Assembly (NCBI GenBank): GCA_964458705.1
Contig: CAYWKD010000009.1
Coordinates: 1 to 64,000, forward strand
Reading direction: 5' to 3'
Length of the DNA: 64,000 bases
Source of the DNA: JAAUTG01 sp964458705
GTDB taxonomy: Bacteria > Bacteroidota > Bacteroidia > Chitinophagales > Saprospiraceae
Shown here: piece by piece, positions 1-8,907 of the stretch
How positions within the stretch are numbered: the first letter of the stretch is position 1
Layout of the letters: each line of letters begins with the position of its first letter
The notes under the pieces: generated by a model
Told to the model about the DNA's origin: nothing
The model's database searches: none
What the model saw: only the letters and a program-made list of their open reading frames with translations
Program-made: the position numbers and the translations under genes

Positions 1-359
1 ACACCATATCCCAAGGCTTTCTTTTCTTTCTTAATACCAAGCCCTGTTACTACGACTTCGTCTAGGGCAACTCCTTCAGACAAAATAATGTCATACACAT
101 TAGAAGCTCCAAGCGCAATATCTTGCGTCTCAAAACCAGTGTAGCTCACTACTAGAGTGTTGCCTTCTGCTGGTACATCAAGGGAGTAACTACCATCAAT
201 GTCAGTTACTGTACCCGTGGAAGTACCTCTTACAAATACACTTGCACCGATCAACGGATCACCGTTTGTGTCGGTAATTGTACCTGTCACTGAACGTTGC
301 GCGAGGGCTGCACTAATTGCTAGCACCGTCATCGCAAGGATGAGTGAGAGTTTTTTCAT
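1..359 (-). CDS. SusC/RagA-type TonB-linked outer membrane receptor, N-terminal part (runs off the window)
   Basis: The visible 119 codons start with a signal peptide (MKKLSLILAM..., cleavage after ALA-Q) and continue into the carboxypeptidase-D-like regulatory domain (GTITDTNGDPLIGASVFVRG) and the TonB-box/plug linker (DEVVVTGLG). This is the standard N-terminus of SusC-family receptors, which import glycans or other large ligands through the outer membrane with a SusD partner. The rest of the gene lies beyond base 1. Protein and DNA are very close to the start of the complete susC at 3625-6831, so the two are recent paralogues. A perfect Bacteroidota promoter lies about 55-80 bases upstream. 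Family assignment is firm; substrate is unknown. Confidence 0.93.
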   Translation of the reverse strand, partial: MKKLSLILAMTVLAISAALAQRSVTGTITDTNGDPLIGASVFVRGTSTGTVTDIDGSYSLDVPAEGNTLVVSYTGFETQDIALGASNVYDIILSEGVALDEVVVTGLGIKKEKKALGYG

Positions 360-770
360 ACTAATTCAGATTTTGTTAAACAAAAATTATGTCAGAAATA
401 AATTTTCAATAGCAAATGTAGATTATTTATTTAATTTTTCAATAACAATTAATTAACAGATGCTCAGATAATTTATGATAAATTGAAATTCCCAAATAAA
501 ACTAACCTTTCATCAATTTACACAAAATGTATTTTTTAGATAAGGGCTTTTCCTAATTTTGATTTGGTAAAAGTTATTGTCTTTATTATGTTAAAATTTG
601 TTAAAGTGCTGCTTAGAGAGGGAAAAATTGTGTGATATTCCTGTTTGGCGGAAATTCAGGCTATGCAGCGAGTTGCTCCTTAACATATTGAGTAAAATAT
701 ATAAGCCTTGTAAAGCTAATAGTTACTAAGCAAAGAAGTATGTTCTCTATTCTTCAATTGCTGTATCTTA
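360..770. other. Intergenic region, 411 bp, AT-rich
   Basis: This gap separates the truncated susC (reading left) from the stop of the DUF3179 gene. It holds the susC promoter at 413-442. The rest is AT-rich with no open frame, RNA gene or strong hairpin that I can support. Confidence 0.6.
413..442 (-). promoter_or_regulatory. Bacteroidota-type promoter for the truncated susC
   Basis: Read on the minus strand it is TTG (442-440), a 19-base spacer, then TACATTTG (420-413), an exact match to the Bacteroidota primary-sigma consensus TTG-N19-TAnnTTTG. The start codon is at 359, implying a leader of roughly 45-50 bases. The same arrangement precedes the paralogous susC at 6831. Confidence 0.75.
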
Positions 771-1910
771 TTAATCGAAATGTTCAAAACGATACACTTT
801 AACTTTATCATTTACGATTACAGCATGAACGCGCTCTTTTGGTGGAAGCCGATCGTCTTCATACGTGATGGGGAACAAGAGGCTATTGTTAGTTTTGTAA
901 CTTCCGTAAGGATAGCGATTATAATCTCGACTGTAACCAGTTTGTTCTGATAGATATTGGACAGTGGGTGCAATAATTTTCCAAGTTGACCAGGTTGTTT
1001 CTACGTGAGCGTAATTGTTGGTGGAGCTTCCGAGTTTTGCACCATTTATGCTTTTGTTGTATAGTTGAGACCAAAAGCTTTGGCTAGCTCTATCGAAAGG
1101 AATGACATTACTGTTGTACAAAAATCCAGACACTCCAAACTCTTCCTTATTTCCTCCGATCCACCTATCCCAAACAGTGGTTGTTCCCGTCAGAGGACAA
1201 TAAATCAGGGCAAATGCTTCATCTTCAATTTCATCATTGACGATCTCATGCCAATCTAAAATGGGATGTGGATATAGCTTCAATTGGTCTTTCTGCTTAA
1301 TGCCTATGACGAGGTCTTTATCTTCCAAATATATGTTATCATCAATATTTCTTGGAACGCTGTAAGTGGAGAACGCTGGGTCCGTCAAAGCGGGAATGCC
1401 ATCAAAGCCAGGTCCGCCATCAAAGACCAAATTGAATGGAATTAACCAATTGTCGTTTTGTGAACTTGGCAAAGAATGAACCTCAGCAGGTAGCTCGTTA
1501 TATATTGCTACGGATTCATAAAATGCGCTAAATACAAACCAGTAGCCCATTGTTGAAAAAAATGTTTCTAACTGTTTGCCAGTGTGAGGACCGCTTATAG
1601 CCCTTCCGAAAATATCCCAGTTACCTCCTGCCTGATCTTTCATCACAATTGGAAGCCCCTCAAGTGTGGAAGTAGGAGTGAAGGAAAGCGTATCGCCCTC
1701 TAGTATTCTGCTGTAAGAAACTATAAAATTGAAGGCTACACTACCCGCTAGCACAATTGGTTGTCCCTCTACTTCATCTTGGATAACCCTAATACTTCCC
1801 GTACTATTTGTAGGTATTTCTGGGGGCGTTATTTCGTCTGTTTTATCGCAACTCCAGCAAAGGAAGAACAGCAATACAAAAACAATAATCTTTATCGGTG
1901 AGTCGAGCAT
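771..1910 (-). CDS. DUF3179 family lipoprotein
   Basis: 379 residues. A hydrophobic start ends in a lipobox with Cys21, so it is probably a lipoprotein. The body matches DUF3179: an N-terminal half with GNWDIFGRAISGPHTG (about 96-111) and a C-terminal half with HPILDWHEIVND (215-226), the conserved CPLTG (238-242), FGVSGFLYNSN (258-268) and SFWSQ (278-282). The conserved Cys and His residues suggest a ligand- or metal-binding site, but no member's reaction is established to my knowledge. It sits alone between two SusC-type loci, separated from susD by a strong terminator, so it is probably transcribed independently. Confidence 0.8.
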   Translation of the reverse strand: MLDSPIKIIVFVLLFFLCWSCDKTDEITPPEIPTNSTGSIRVIQDEVEGQPIVLAGSVAFNFIVSYSRILEGDTLSFTPTSTLEGLPIVMKDQAGGNWDIFGRAISGPHTGKQLETFFSTMGYWFVFSAFYESVAIYNELPAEVHSLPSSQNDNWLIPFNLVFDGGPGFDGIPALTDPAFSTYSVPRNIDDNIYLEDKDLVIGIKQKDQLKLYPHPILDWHEIVNDEIEDEAFALIYCPLTGTTTVWDRWIGGNKEEFGVSGFLYNSNVIPFDRASQSFWSQLYNKSINGAKLGSSTNNYAHVETTWSTWKIIAPTVQYLSEQTGYSRDYNRYPYGSYKTNNSLLFPITYEDDRLPPKERVHAVIVNDKVKVYRFEHFD

Positions 1911-2055
1911 AGTGTATAATTTGTTTTCTTACATCAAAAATATTAATTCTCTATTTCATTAAATGTCAAGCAGTTGACATAAGGAAGGAGAAAGCCCTAC
2001 TACTTGGTAAGAAGTATCCAAGTAAGTGGATAAAATTATCCACAAGCTCAAAAAC

Positions 2056-2090
2056 AAAGAGAACTACTCATAGTAGGAGCAGTTCTCTTT
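2056..2090 (-). terminator. Rho-independent terminator of the susC-susD operon
   Basis: A perfect 10-bp stem (2056-2065 with 2081-2090, AAAGAGAACT/AGTTCTCTTT) with further pairing inside lies 39 bases beyond the susD stop. On the minus strand it is followed by a T-rich stretch (TTTGTTTTTGAG). Confidence 0.75.
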
Positions 2091-2128
2091 GATAAAATTA
2101 GTTCTCAAAATGTACCCAATTAGATACA

Positions 2129-3571
2129 CTAGTTTACATCCCACCACATCTTAGTACTCAAATCATCCGGATTAGAAGTAACCGCGGATAAAGAAGAGCC
2201 ATTTCTCGTTTGCTCATCCACTGGATAAGCATTACGAACAGGAATTACAGGATTAGTAGCCGCCGCCGGTACTTCCAACTGCGGATAATCCAATCTTCTC
2301 CACTCAGCCCACGCCTGAGGTCCATTCATATAAAACGCAATCCACTTTTGCCATCCCAAAGACTCTTTCCAATTTCCAGCATCGTAGGCATTTGCTGCTA
2401 CATAAGCATCAATAGCGGCTTCATCTGAAATGCCCCAGTAATTCATTGATGCTTTAACACCTTCTGCATAAGCTGCTGCTGCATCGCCTGAAAGTAACTC
2501 TCTTTGGAAAGCTTCTGCGGCTAAAAACTGAACTTCTGCATAGTCCATCATCACAGCTGGAAATGTAGCAGATCTTACATAATCACTTGGTCGGGAGGTG
2601 GTAGATTTCAACGAAAATGCTTCTCCATCCGTAAGCCCATAAGGCATTCCTGCTATTTCACCAGAAGGAATAGGATTAGCAAATACCTCTAAACGAGGGT
2701 CACCGAAGGACTTTAAGTTATCTACCAAAACATCAGAGACGGCATAATCATCGCGATTACCAATATTGACATTTCTCCATGCTGGATGAGCTAAACTAGG
2801 ATTATCAGAAAATACGAATAGTGCATTTTCATCATTACTAGAAATCATATCACTAGCCGCCTTTGTTACATAAGTGCTAGCAGTTGCTTGATCTACATCA
2901 ACCATTCTCATTGCTATACGCATCATTAGAGAATTACCAAACTTTCTCCACAGGCTCATGTCACCATTGTAGATTAATTCTCCAGCATCAAAAGAAGGTG
3001 CATTAATATCAATGGAACTTACTGCTGCATCTACTGTATTTAATAAGCCTTTGTAAATCATTTCCTGATCATCATAAGCAGGTAATGGAAACTCAGTACT
3101 ATTTAAGGCTCGAGTGTAAGGTATGTCTCCGAAAGCATCCACTAAATTGTGATAAGCATAAACCATCAAAATATCGATAATTGCTATTTGATTAGCTTGA
3201 CGTCCTCCAACTACGTTGGGATCTTCTTGAATCAATTCTTTAGCTACTTGTAGATCAGATAATATAGAGGCATAAAAAGTAGACCAGATGCCGTTAAAAT
3301 CATTTCCATCCACTGTGTAGCGAGAAGACTCTCCATACTCATTCTCCGACCAGTGCTGCGTCAGTAGCATAGTCCAGCCATAGTTCAAAGCGCCCCCAGA
3401 TAATAAATCATTCATACTGAACTCCGCTTGAGTAACAATATTTACCGCTGGAACAACAGTTGGATTATTTGGATCTACATTCAACTCTAAAAGATCCTCA
3501 TTACAACTTGTGAAAGTCAAGGCTAGTACCCCTAACAAGATCAGAAGTTTATTTTTTAATATATTTTTCAT
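2129..3571 (-). CDS. SusD/RagB-family outer membrane lipoprotein
   Basis: 480 residues with a lipoprotein signal ending LTFTSC (Cys23). It shows the SusD-like helical-repeat architecture: the N-terminal LNVDPNNPT segment, a tetratricopeptide-like body, YAEVQFLAAEA near residue 355, and a C-terminal WAEWRRLDYPQL followed by PVRNAYP..E. These features resemble the SusD-like_2 branch. SusD proteins cap the extracellular side of a SusC barrel and hand ligand to it. It follows susC by 53 bases on the same strand and shares its transcript. No glycoside hydrolase accompanies the pair, so the ligand cannot be named. Confidence 0.93.
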   Translation of the reverse strand: MKNILKNKLLILLGVLALTFTSCNEDLLELNVDPNNPTVVPAVNIVTQAEFSMNDLLSGGALNYGWTMLLTQHWSENEYGESSRYTVDGNDFNGIWSTFYASILSDLQVAKELIQEDPNVVGGRQANQIAIIDILMVYAYHNLVDAFGDIPYTRALNSTEFPLPAYDDQEMIYKGLLNTVDAAVSSIDINAPSFDAGELIYNGDMSLWRKFGNSLMMRIAMRMVDVDQATASTYVTKAASDMISSNDENALFVFSDNPSLAHPAWRNVNIGNRDDYAVSDVLVDNLKSFGDPRLEVFANPIPSGEIAGMPYGLTDGEAFSLKSTTSRPSDYVRSATFPAVMMDYAEVQFLAAEAFQRELLSGDAAAAYAEGVKASMNYWGISDEAAIDAYVAANAYDAGNWKESLGWQKWIAFYMNGPQAWAEWRRLDYPQLEVPAAATNPVIPVRNAYPVDEQTRNGSSLSAVTSNPDDLSTKMWWDVN

Positions 3572-3624
3572 TGTAATATTTACATTTTGGATTTAACAAT
3601 AATTTTAAAATGACTCCCCTTCAG

Positions 3625-6600
3625 TTACAGTTTAAATTGTAAATTAACTCCAAAAGAACGGGTAGAAGGCACTTGTGCATTCTCTAATCCTTGTCTGTTG
3701 CCAGCTCCATTAATCACCTGTGGGTCTAAATAAGGCAAGTCCGCTGCAAGAATACCTAGATTTCGTCCATACACACTAATGACCATGTCTCTAAACAGTG
3801 CCTTAGAACCAAATAAGCTATTAGGGACTCTATATCCTAAACGAACTTCTCTTAACTTTATGAAATTAGCATCATATACATTTGGTGCAGCTCTATTCCA
3901 AAAAGTCTGATAGTAAGTTTGTGGATCAACGGCTGCTTTGTTCTCAGAACCATCTGATTGAACACCTGGCAACACTAATCCACTTGCACGTACATCATCC
4001 ACGCCATTATAGCTCACTGTTTCAGGATGCATTCCAGAATACTTAGCCCACTGCAAAGAAGTTGAGTGGATAATACCTCCTTCTTGGAAGTCAAATAGAG
4101 CACTAGCAAATAATCCTTTGTAATTAACACTTGTACTGAAACCACCAGTCCAATCTGCAATAGCAGAACCTAAGAATACACGTTCGTTTGTGAATACGTA
4201 ATTACCATCTTCATTTACTAGACGTTCGCCACTTTCGTGATACACATGATCTTGACCAAATAAAGCCATGTAAGGAAATCCTTCTGCGATTCTTAAGTCC
4301 GCAGCCCATGTTCCACCCATTGCAATACTTTCAATACCTTCTGCCAAAGATACTACTTCATTGTTTTGGCGGAATGCGTTTATACCAACACTCCAACTGA
4401 AATTATCTGTTTCAATAGGCGTTGCCGTTAATTGCATTTCAACCCCCCAGTTTCTCATCTCACCAGCATTTAATAAACGAGACGTATAACCAGTAGCAGC
4501 AGAAGAAGGAACAGAAAAAATCTGATCAGATGTGGAACGATCGAAATAAGCTACATCAAAACCTAAGCGATTGTTAAAGAAGCGTACATCTAGCCCTACT
4601 TCGTATTCAGAAGTCAACTCAGGTCTCAAATTAGGATTATTCTGGCTATTAGGCACAATATATCTAGGTGAACCATCGAAATTAGGCGTAATAGGTTGGA
4701 AAACATTTGCCAATCTGTAAGAAGCTGCATCGTTTCCTACTTCTGCATAGCTTGCTCGAACCTTAGCAAAAGATAACCACTTCAAGTTGTTCAATCCATC
4801 TAATTCCGAGAGAATAAGACTTAAGGAAGCAGAAGGATAAAAATAAGTATTTTCCCCCTCAGGTAAAGTAGAAGACCAGTCATTACGAGCGGTTACATCT
4901 AAATAAACCCAGTTATCGAAACCAACAGAAACTAAACCAAATACACTATTGATTCCCCACTGCCTTTCATTAGTAGAAACAGTAGGATCATTAACAGAGT
5001 TACTAATATTGAAGTAGCCTGGTAAGCTCAGTCCTCCAACAGTACCCAAAGAAGTACTTCTGTCGAATTGACGCATCCGATTGACACCTGCTACCGTATT
5101 TAAAGATATTCTATTCCAATCCTTAGCATAGCTCAATTTTAGCTCTAAGTTGGTTTCTTGAAATCTATTCTCACTTTCATTGTATCTTGGAAGATCTACT
5201 GACCCAAAAGGAACTCCATCACGACGGCTAAACTGATAGAAATCAGTTCCTGCACGACCAGACAAATCAAGCCCATCTAATAAATTGATTGTTACATTAG
5301 CATTACCATAAATACGATTTCTAGTATCTTCTTGTAAGAAATTATTTCTTACCCAATAAGGATTATCAAAGAACGTTGGCTCTGAGTCAAAAAATAGTAA
5401 ATTATTATTTCCATCTACTACCGGACCTTTGAAGTTCCAAGTTGCCTGTGTACCGTCCACCCAAGTATCCTGACTCAATCTATCCATATCTATTTGAGTC
5501 TGCCACCATTGAGTGAAAGCTTGCATTGGATTATTATTATTGTAACCTGTTACATTTCTATTTTCCCCGTCTGTACGTACATAGTTACCAGCAATACCCA
5601 CTTTAATTCTATCACTTACCTGATAATTTGAATTAATGGAAAGCGTATTTCGTTGTAAATTAGCATTAGGAACTGTTCCAGTTTGGTCTAAGTTGGTGTA
5701 ACTCAAACGAAAAGAACCTTGTTCGTTGGCTCCAGTCAATGCCACGCTATTTTGTATAGTAGCACCTGTTTCAAAGAAATCTTCATAGCCCGCTCCAGGA
5801 GCTACCCAAGGACGCGTTTCCTTGTAATTTTGTGATTCTGGATCCCATGAATCCCAATGACGAACCTGAGAGTTTGGATCGTATTTTGGTCCCCATGCGC
5901 CATCTTTAGAATAAGTAGGATACAAATAAGTAACGCCATCTTGAACTAGCTCATTGAAACCATGTGATGTTCCTGGATTAATTGCTCCTCCCCCATATTC
6001 TTGTTGATGAGGAATTAGATTTTGTACTTGATCGAAAGCAACACTTGAATTCACTTCAACACCTAAGCCTTTTCTACTACTACCGTCCTTGGTTGTAATT
6101 AAAATGACACCGTTTGCACCACGCTGACCATAAAGCGCTGAAGCCGCTGCTCCCTTCAATACAGTCATTGACTTAATGCTCTCTGGATCGATATCCTGAG
6201 CCGTATTTCCATAATCATAAGCACCATTGCCACCGAAACCTCGCTGCTGACCACTTCCAGAAAAGTTAGAGTTATCAATTGGAACGCCATCTACCACAAA
6301 TAATGGTTGATTGTTTCCTAAGAATGAATTGGAACCTCTAATGGTAATTCTTGAAGAACCTCCTATGGTGGAAGGACTACCCTGTATCTGAACACCAGCT
6401 ACCTTACCTTGTAGGGAGTTCACAATGTTAGTCTCTCTAGCGTCGGAGAGTTCCTGGCCGCTCACTTCTTGAACAGCATAACCGAGTGATTTTTCGTCGC
6501 GCTCAATACCCAGTGCAGTTACGACTACTTCGTCAATCAGAACACCTTCTGACATCTTTATGTCATAAACATTGGATGCTCCCAGTGAGATTTCTTGTGT

Positions 6601-6831
6601 CTCAAAACCAGTGTAACTTACCACTAGAGTATTGCCTTCTGCTGGCACCTCAAGGGAATAATTACCGTCAATATCTGTTACTGTACCTGAAGTAGTACCT
6701 CTAACAAATATACTTGCGCCGATTAACGGATCGCCGTTGGCATCCGAAATGATGCCATTGACCGTACGTTGTGCGAATACAGCACTTACAGATAGTACCA
6801 TCATCGCAAAAATGAGTGAAAGTTGTTTCAT
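3625..6831 (-). CDS. SusC/RagA-family TonB-linked outer membrane receptor
   Basis: 1068 residues. Order: signal peptide (1-20, cleaved before Q21), carboxypeptidase-D-like domain (about 22-95), linker DEVVVTALG (TonB-box region, near residue 100), plug with the SusC signature GKVAGVQIQG and SSRITIRGSNS, then a 22-strand-type barrel ending in NLQFKL with the usual aromatic/hydrophobic terminal strand. It forms a ligand-gated outer-membrane pore driven by TonB-ExbBD. It is the first gene of an operon with the SusD-like lipoprotein. Its first roughly 115 residues are nearly the same as those of the truncated receptor at 1-359. Confidence 0.95.
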   Translation of the reverse strand: MKQLSLIFAMMVLSVSAVFAQRTVNGIISDANGDPLIGASIFVRGTTSGTVTDIDGNYSLEVPAEGNTLVVSYTGFETQEISLGASNVYDIKMSEGVLIDEVVVTALGIERDEKSLGYAVQEVSGQELSDARETNIVNSLQGKVAGVQIQGSPSTIGGSSRITIRGSNSFLGNNQPLFVVDGVPIDNSNFSGSGQQRGFGGNGAYDYGNTAQDIDPESIKSMTVLKGAAASALYGQRGANGVILITTKDGSSRKGLGVEVNSSVAFDQVQNLIPHQQEYGGGAINPGTSHGFNELVQDGVTYLYPTYSKDGAWGPKYDPNSQVRHWDSWDPESQNYKETRPWVAPGAGYEDFFETGATIQNSVALTGANEQGSFRLSYTNLDQTGTVPNANLQRNTLSINSNYQVSDRIKVGIAGNYVRTDGENRNVTGYNNNNPMQAFTQWWQTQIDMDRLSQDTWVDGTQATWNFKGPVVDGNNNLLFFDSEPTFFDNPYWVRNNFLQEDTRNRIYGNANVTINLLDGLDLSGRAGTDFYQFSRRDGVPFGSVDLPRYNESENRFQETNLELKLSYAKDWNRISLNTVAGVNRMRQFDRSTSLGTVGGLSLPGYFNISNSVNDPTVSTNERQWGINSVFGLVSVGFDNWVYLDVTARNDWSSTLPEGENTYFYPSASLSLILSELDGLNNLKWLSFAKVRASYAEVGNDAASYRLANVFQPITPNFDGSPRYIVPNSQNNPNLRPELTSEYEVGLDVRFFNNRLGFDVAYFDRSTSDQIFSVPSSAATGYTSRLLNAGEMRNWGVEMQLTATPIETDNFSWSVGINAFRQNNEVVSLAEGIESIAMGGTWAADLRIAEGFPYMALFGQDHVYHESGERLVNEDGNYVFTNERVFLGSAIADWTGGFSTSVNYKGLFASALFDFQEGGIIHSTSLQWAKYSGMHPETVSYNGVDDVRASGLVLPGVQSDGSENKAAVDPQTYYQTFWNRAAPNVYDANFIKLREVRLGYRVPNSLFGSKALFRDMVISVYGRNLGILAADLPYLDPQVINGAGNRQGLENAQVPSTRSFGVNLQFKL

Positions 6832-6881
6832 GATTTTCTAAATTTTTTAAAAATTTTTCTCTAATAACAATTAATTGAATA

Positions 6882-6912
6882 CAAATATATTGCATTGTTG
6901 CATAAATACAAA
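6882..6912 (-). promoter_or_regulatory. Bacteroidota-type promoter of the susC-susD operon
   Basis: On the minus strand: TTTG (6912-6909), a 19-base spacer, then TATATTTG (6889-6882). Both elements and the spacing match the consensus exactly. The expected start of transcription is about 6875, giving a leader of about 45 bases before the ATG at 6831. Confidence 0.78.
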
Positions 6913-7092
6913 ACAATAAAGTAGCATTTTAATTAACTCACAATGTTGTTTTTACATCCATACAAATGCAATACTTATCTTAACGCACAAGATGATTAAG
7001 ACGCTGCCTAAGTAAAAAGAAGATACCTTACTCTATTTCCTAAAAAAGGCACACTTTCTTGCATAACTTAATCAGAATGCTGTACTTAGCAG

Positions 7093-8817
7093 ATGAATAA
7101 ATACAAAATAAATATGAAGCAGTGTTTTCAGTATGCCTTATCTTTTTATGTTTTACTGATCATTCAAGTAGCCTCTTTTGCACAAGCAGATTATTTCCCT
7201 GATCGAGTGTTTTGGGAAGAACGTTCTGCCGATGCGATGGGCTTCAACAGTGAAAGATTACAAGAAGCAATCAATTTCGCAGAAGAAAACGAATATGGCG
7301 GTGATCGGGACCTGCGCCGTGCCATATTAAAAGGTTTTGCCAACGAACCGTACCACTATTTAGCTGGCCCCACTAAGCACCGAGGCGGACCGGCAGGTCT
7401 GATTGTAAAAAATGGCTATATCATAGCCAAATGGGGCGATGTCGAAAGGGTAGATATGACTTTTAGCGTAACCAAAAGCTACCTTTCAACGGTGGCGGGC
7501 TTAGCACAGGACGATGGGCTGCTCGATGTGCGAGATAAAGTAAAAGACTACATCTGGGATGATACGTTTCGAGGCAGGCACAACAGCAAAATCACCTGGG
7601 ATCATCTACTAACGCAGTCTTCGGATTGGCAAGGCGAGCTTTTCGGCATGCGAGATTGGGCAGACCGTCCGCCCAAAGATGGCGATCTTGATGACTGGAA
7701 GTACCGAGCGTTGAACGAACCTGGCACCGTTTATGAATATAATGATGTGCGCGTAAACGTACTGGCTTATTCCTTGTTGCAAATATGGCGGAAGCCTTTG
7801 CCAATGGTACTGAAAGAACGCATCATGGATAAAATTGGGGCGTCTTCGACTTGGCGTTGGTATGGTTATGACCAGTCCTTCGTAAACGTAGATGGCATTC
7901 AGATGCAATCCGTGAGTGGAGGTGGTCATTCAGGCGGTGGTGTTTTCATCTCTGCACTCGATCACGCTCGATTCGGCTTGTTATTCCAAAGAAAGGGCAA
8001 CTGGGACGGCGAGCAGCTCATCTCTGAAAAATGGGTAGAAATGGTTCAACAGCCTTCTTCTGCCAATTCAAGCTACGGCTATATGTGGTGGTTAAATAAT
8101 GAAGCGGGCAATCGAAACATGGAAGGCGTACCAGCATCTGTTTATTATGCTGCTGGATTTGGCGGTAATTACATAGTGGTGGATAATGAAAATGACTTAG
8201 TCATTGTAACTAGATGGTTAGCACCATCAAAGCTAGAAGCGTTTTTAAATCTGGTCCTAGCTGCTCAAGGAGAGGGCAAACAATCAACAAGCCTATTCAA
8301 TGGCAAAAACCTAGACGGTTGGAACATCCACGGCACAGAAAAATGGTATGTCAAAGATGGTTTACTGACCTGTGAAAGTGGGAAAGACAAAGGCTATGGC
8401 TATTTAGCTACCGAGGATGAATATAAAAACTTTGACCTCACGCTTGAGTTCAAGCAAGAAGCTAATGGTAATAGCGGTGTCTTTTTTCGTTCTTCTATTG
8501 AGGGCACAAAAATAACGGGTTGGCAAGCTGAAGTTGCTCCACCTATGAACAGCACTGGTGGCGTTTACGAGTCCTATGGCAGAGGTTGGCTTATCAAGCC
8601 AAGTCCCAAGTTGGATGAGGCATTGAAAATGGGCGAGTGGAATAGAATGCGTATCAGAGTAGTAGAGGATGAAGTAACAACTTGGCTCAATGGCATTCAA
8701 ATGATACATCTGAAAGATGAAAAAATTGGCGCAGCTACAGGTCAGATTGCCCTACAAATTCACGATGGTGGTGGCATTAAAGTTAATTGGCGAAATATAG
8801 AATTGACTAAATTATAA
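7093..8817 (+). CDS. Secreted class C beta-lactamase-like serine hydrolase fused to a DUF1080 (3-keto-disaccharide hydrolase-like) domain
   Basis: 574 residues with a signal peptide (about 1-31; Met8 at 7114 is an alternative start). Residues about 90-390 are a beta-lactamase/esterase-type serine hydrolase: catalytic SVTK (Ser125, Lys128), Tyr216 in YEYNDV in the YxN position, and GGGHSGGG (276-283) in place of the KTG strand. Residues about 400-572 are a DUF1080 jelly-roll: SLFNGKNLDGW at the start, GNSGVFFRS, GEWNRMRI and WLNGIQM. DUF1080 members bind carbohydrate, and some hydrolyse 3-keto-glycosides. The fusion suggests a surface or periplasmic enzyme acting on acylated or modified glycans. 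glpK follows 90 bases later on the same strand. Domain calls are firm; substrate is inferred. Confidence 0.88.
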   Translation: MNKYKINMKQCFQYALSFYVLLIIQVASFAQADYFPDRVFWEERSADAMGFNSERLQEAINFAEENEYGGDRDLRRAILKGFANEPYHYLAGPTKHRGGPAGLIVKNGYIIAKWGDVERVDMTFSVTKSYLSTVAGLAQDDGLLDVRDKVKDYIWDDTFRGRHNSKITWDHLLTQSSDWQGELFGMRDWADRPPKDGDLDDWKYRALNEPGTVYEYNDVRVNVLAYSLLQIWRKPLPMVLKERIMDKIGASSTWRWYGYDQSFVNVDGIQMQSVSGGGHSGGGVFISALDHARFGLLFQRKGNWDGEQLISEKWVEMVQQPSSANSSYGYMWWLNNEAGNRNMEGVPASVYYAAGFGGNYIVVDNENDLVIVTRWLAPSKLEAFLNLVLAAQGEGKQSTSLFNGKNLDGWNIHGTEKWYVKDGLLTCESGKDKGYGYLATEDEYKNFDLTLEFKQEANGNSGVFFRSSIEGTKITGWQAEVAPPMNSTGGVYESYGRGWLIKPSPKLDEALKMGEWNRMRIRVVEDEVTTWLNGIQMIHLKDEKIGAATGQIALQIHDGGGIKVNWRNIELTKL

Positions 8818-8907
8818 AAGGTGTCTGGTAGAGGGTAAGAAGATAAGACCAAGACCTCACAGGTGCTTTCTGCCTTCTACCTAATAACCTTTACCAAATA
8901 AAACAAG

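Noticed and set aside
2129..6831. Polysaccharide utilisation locus
   Set aside because: A susC-susD pair is present, but there are no glycoside hydrolases, sulfatases or HTCS/ECF regulators next to it, so calling a glycan substrate is not supported.
8818..8907. Partly self-complementary sequence between the serine hydrolase gene and glpK
   Set aside because: Only short interrupted pairing (GGTAGAGG against CCTTCTACC); no convincing terminator.
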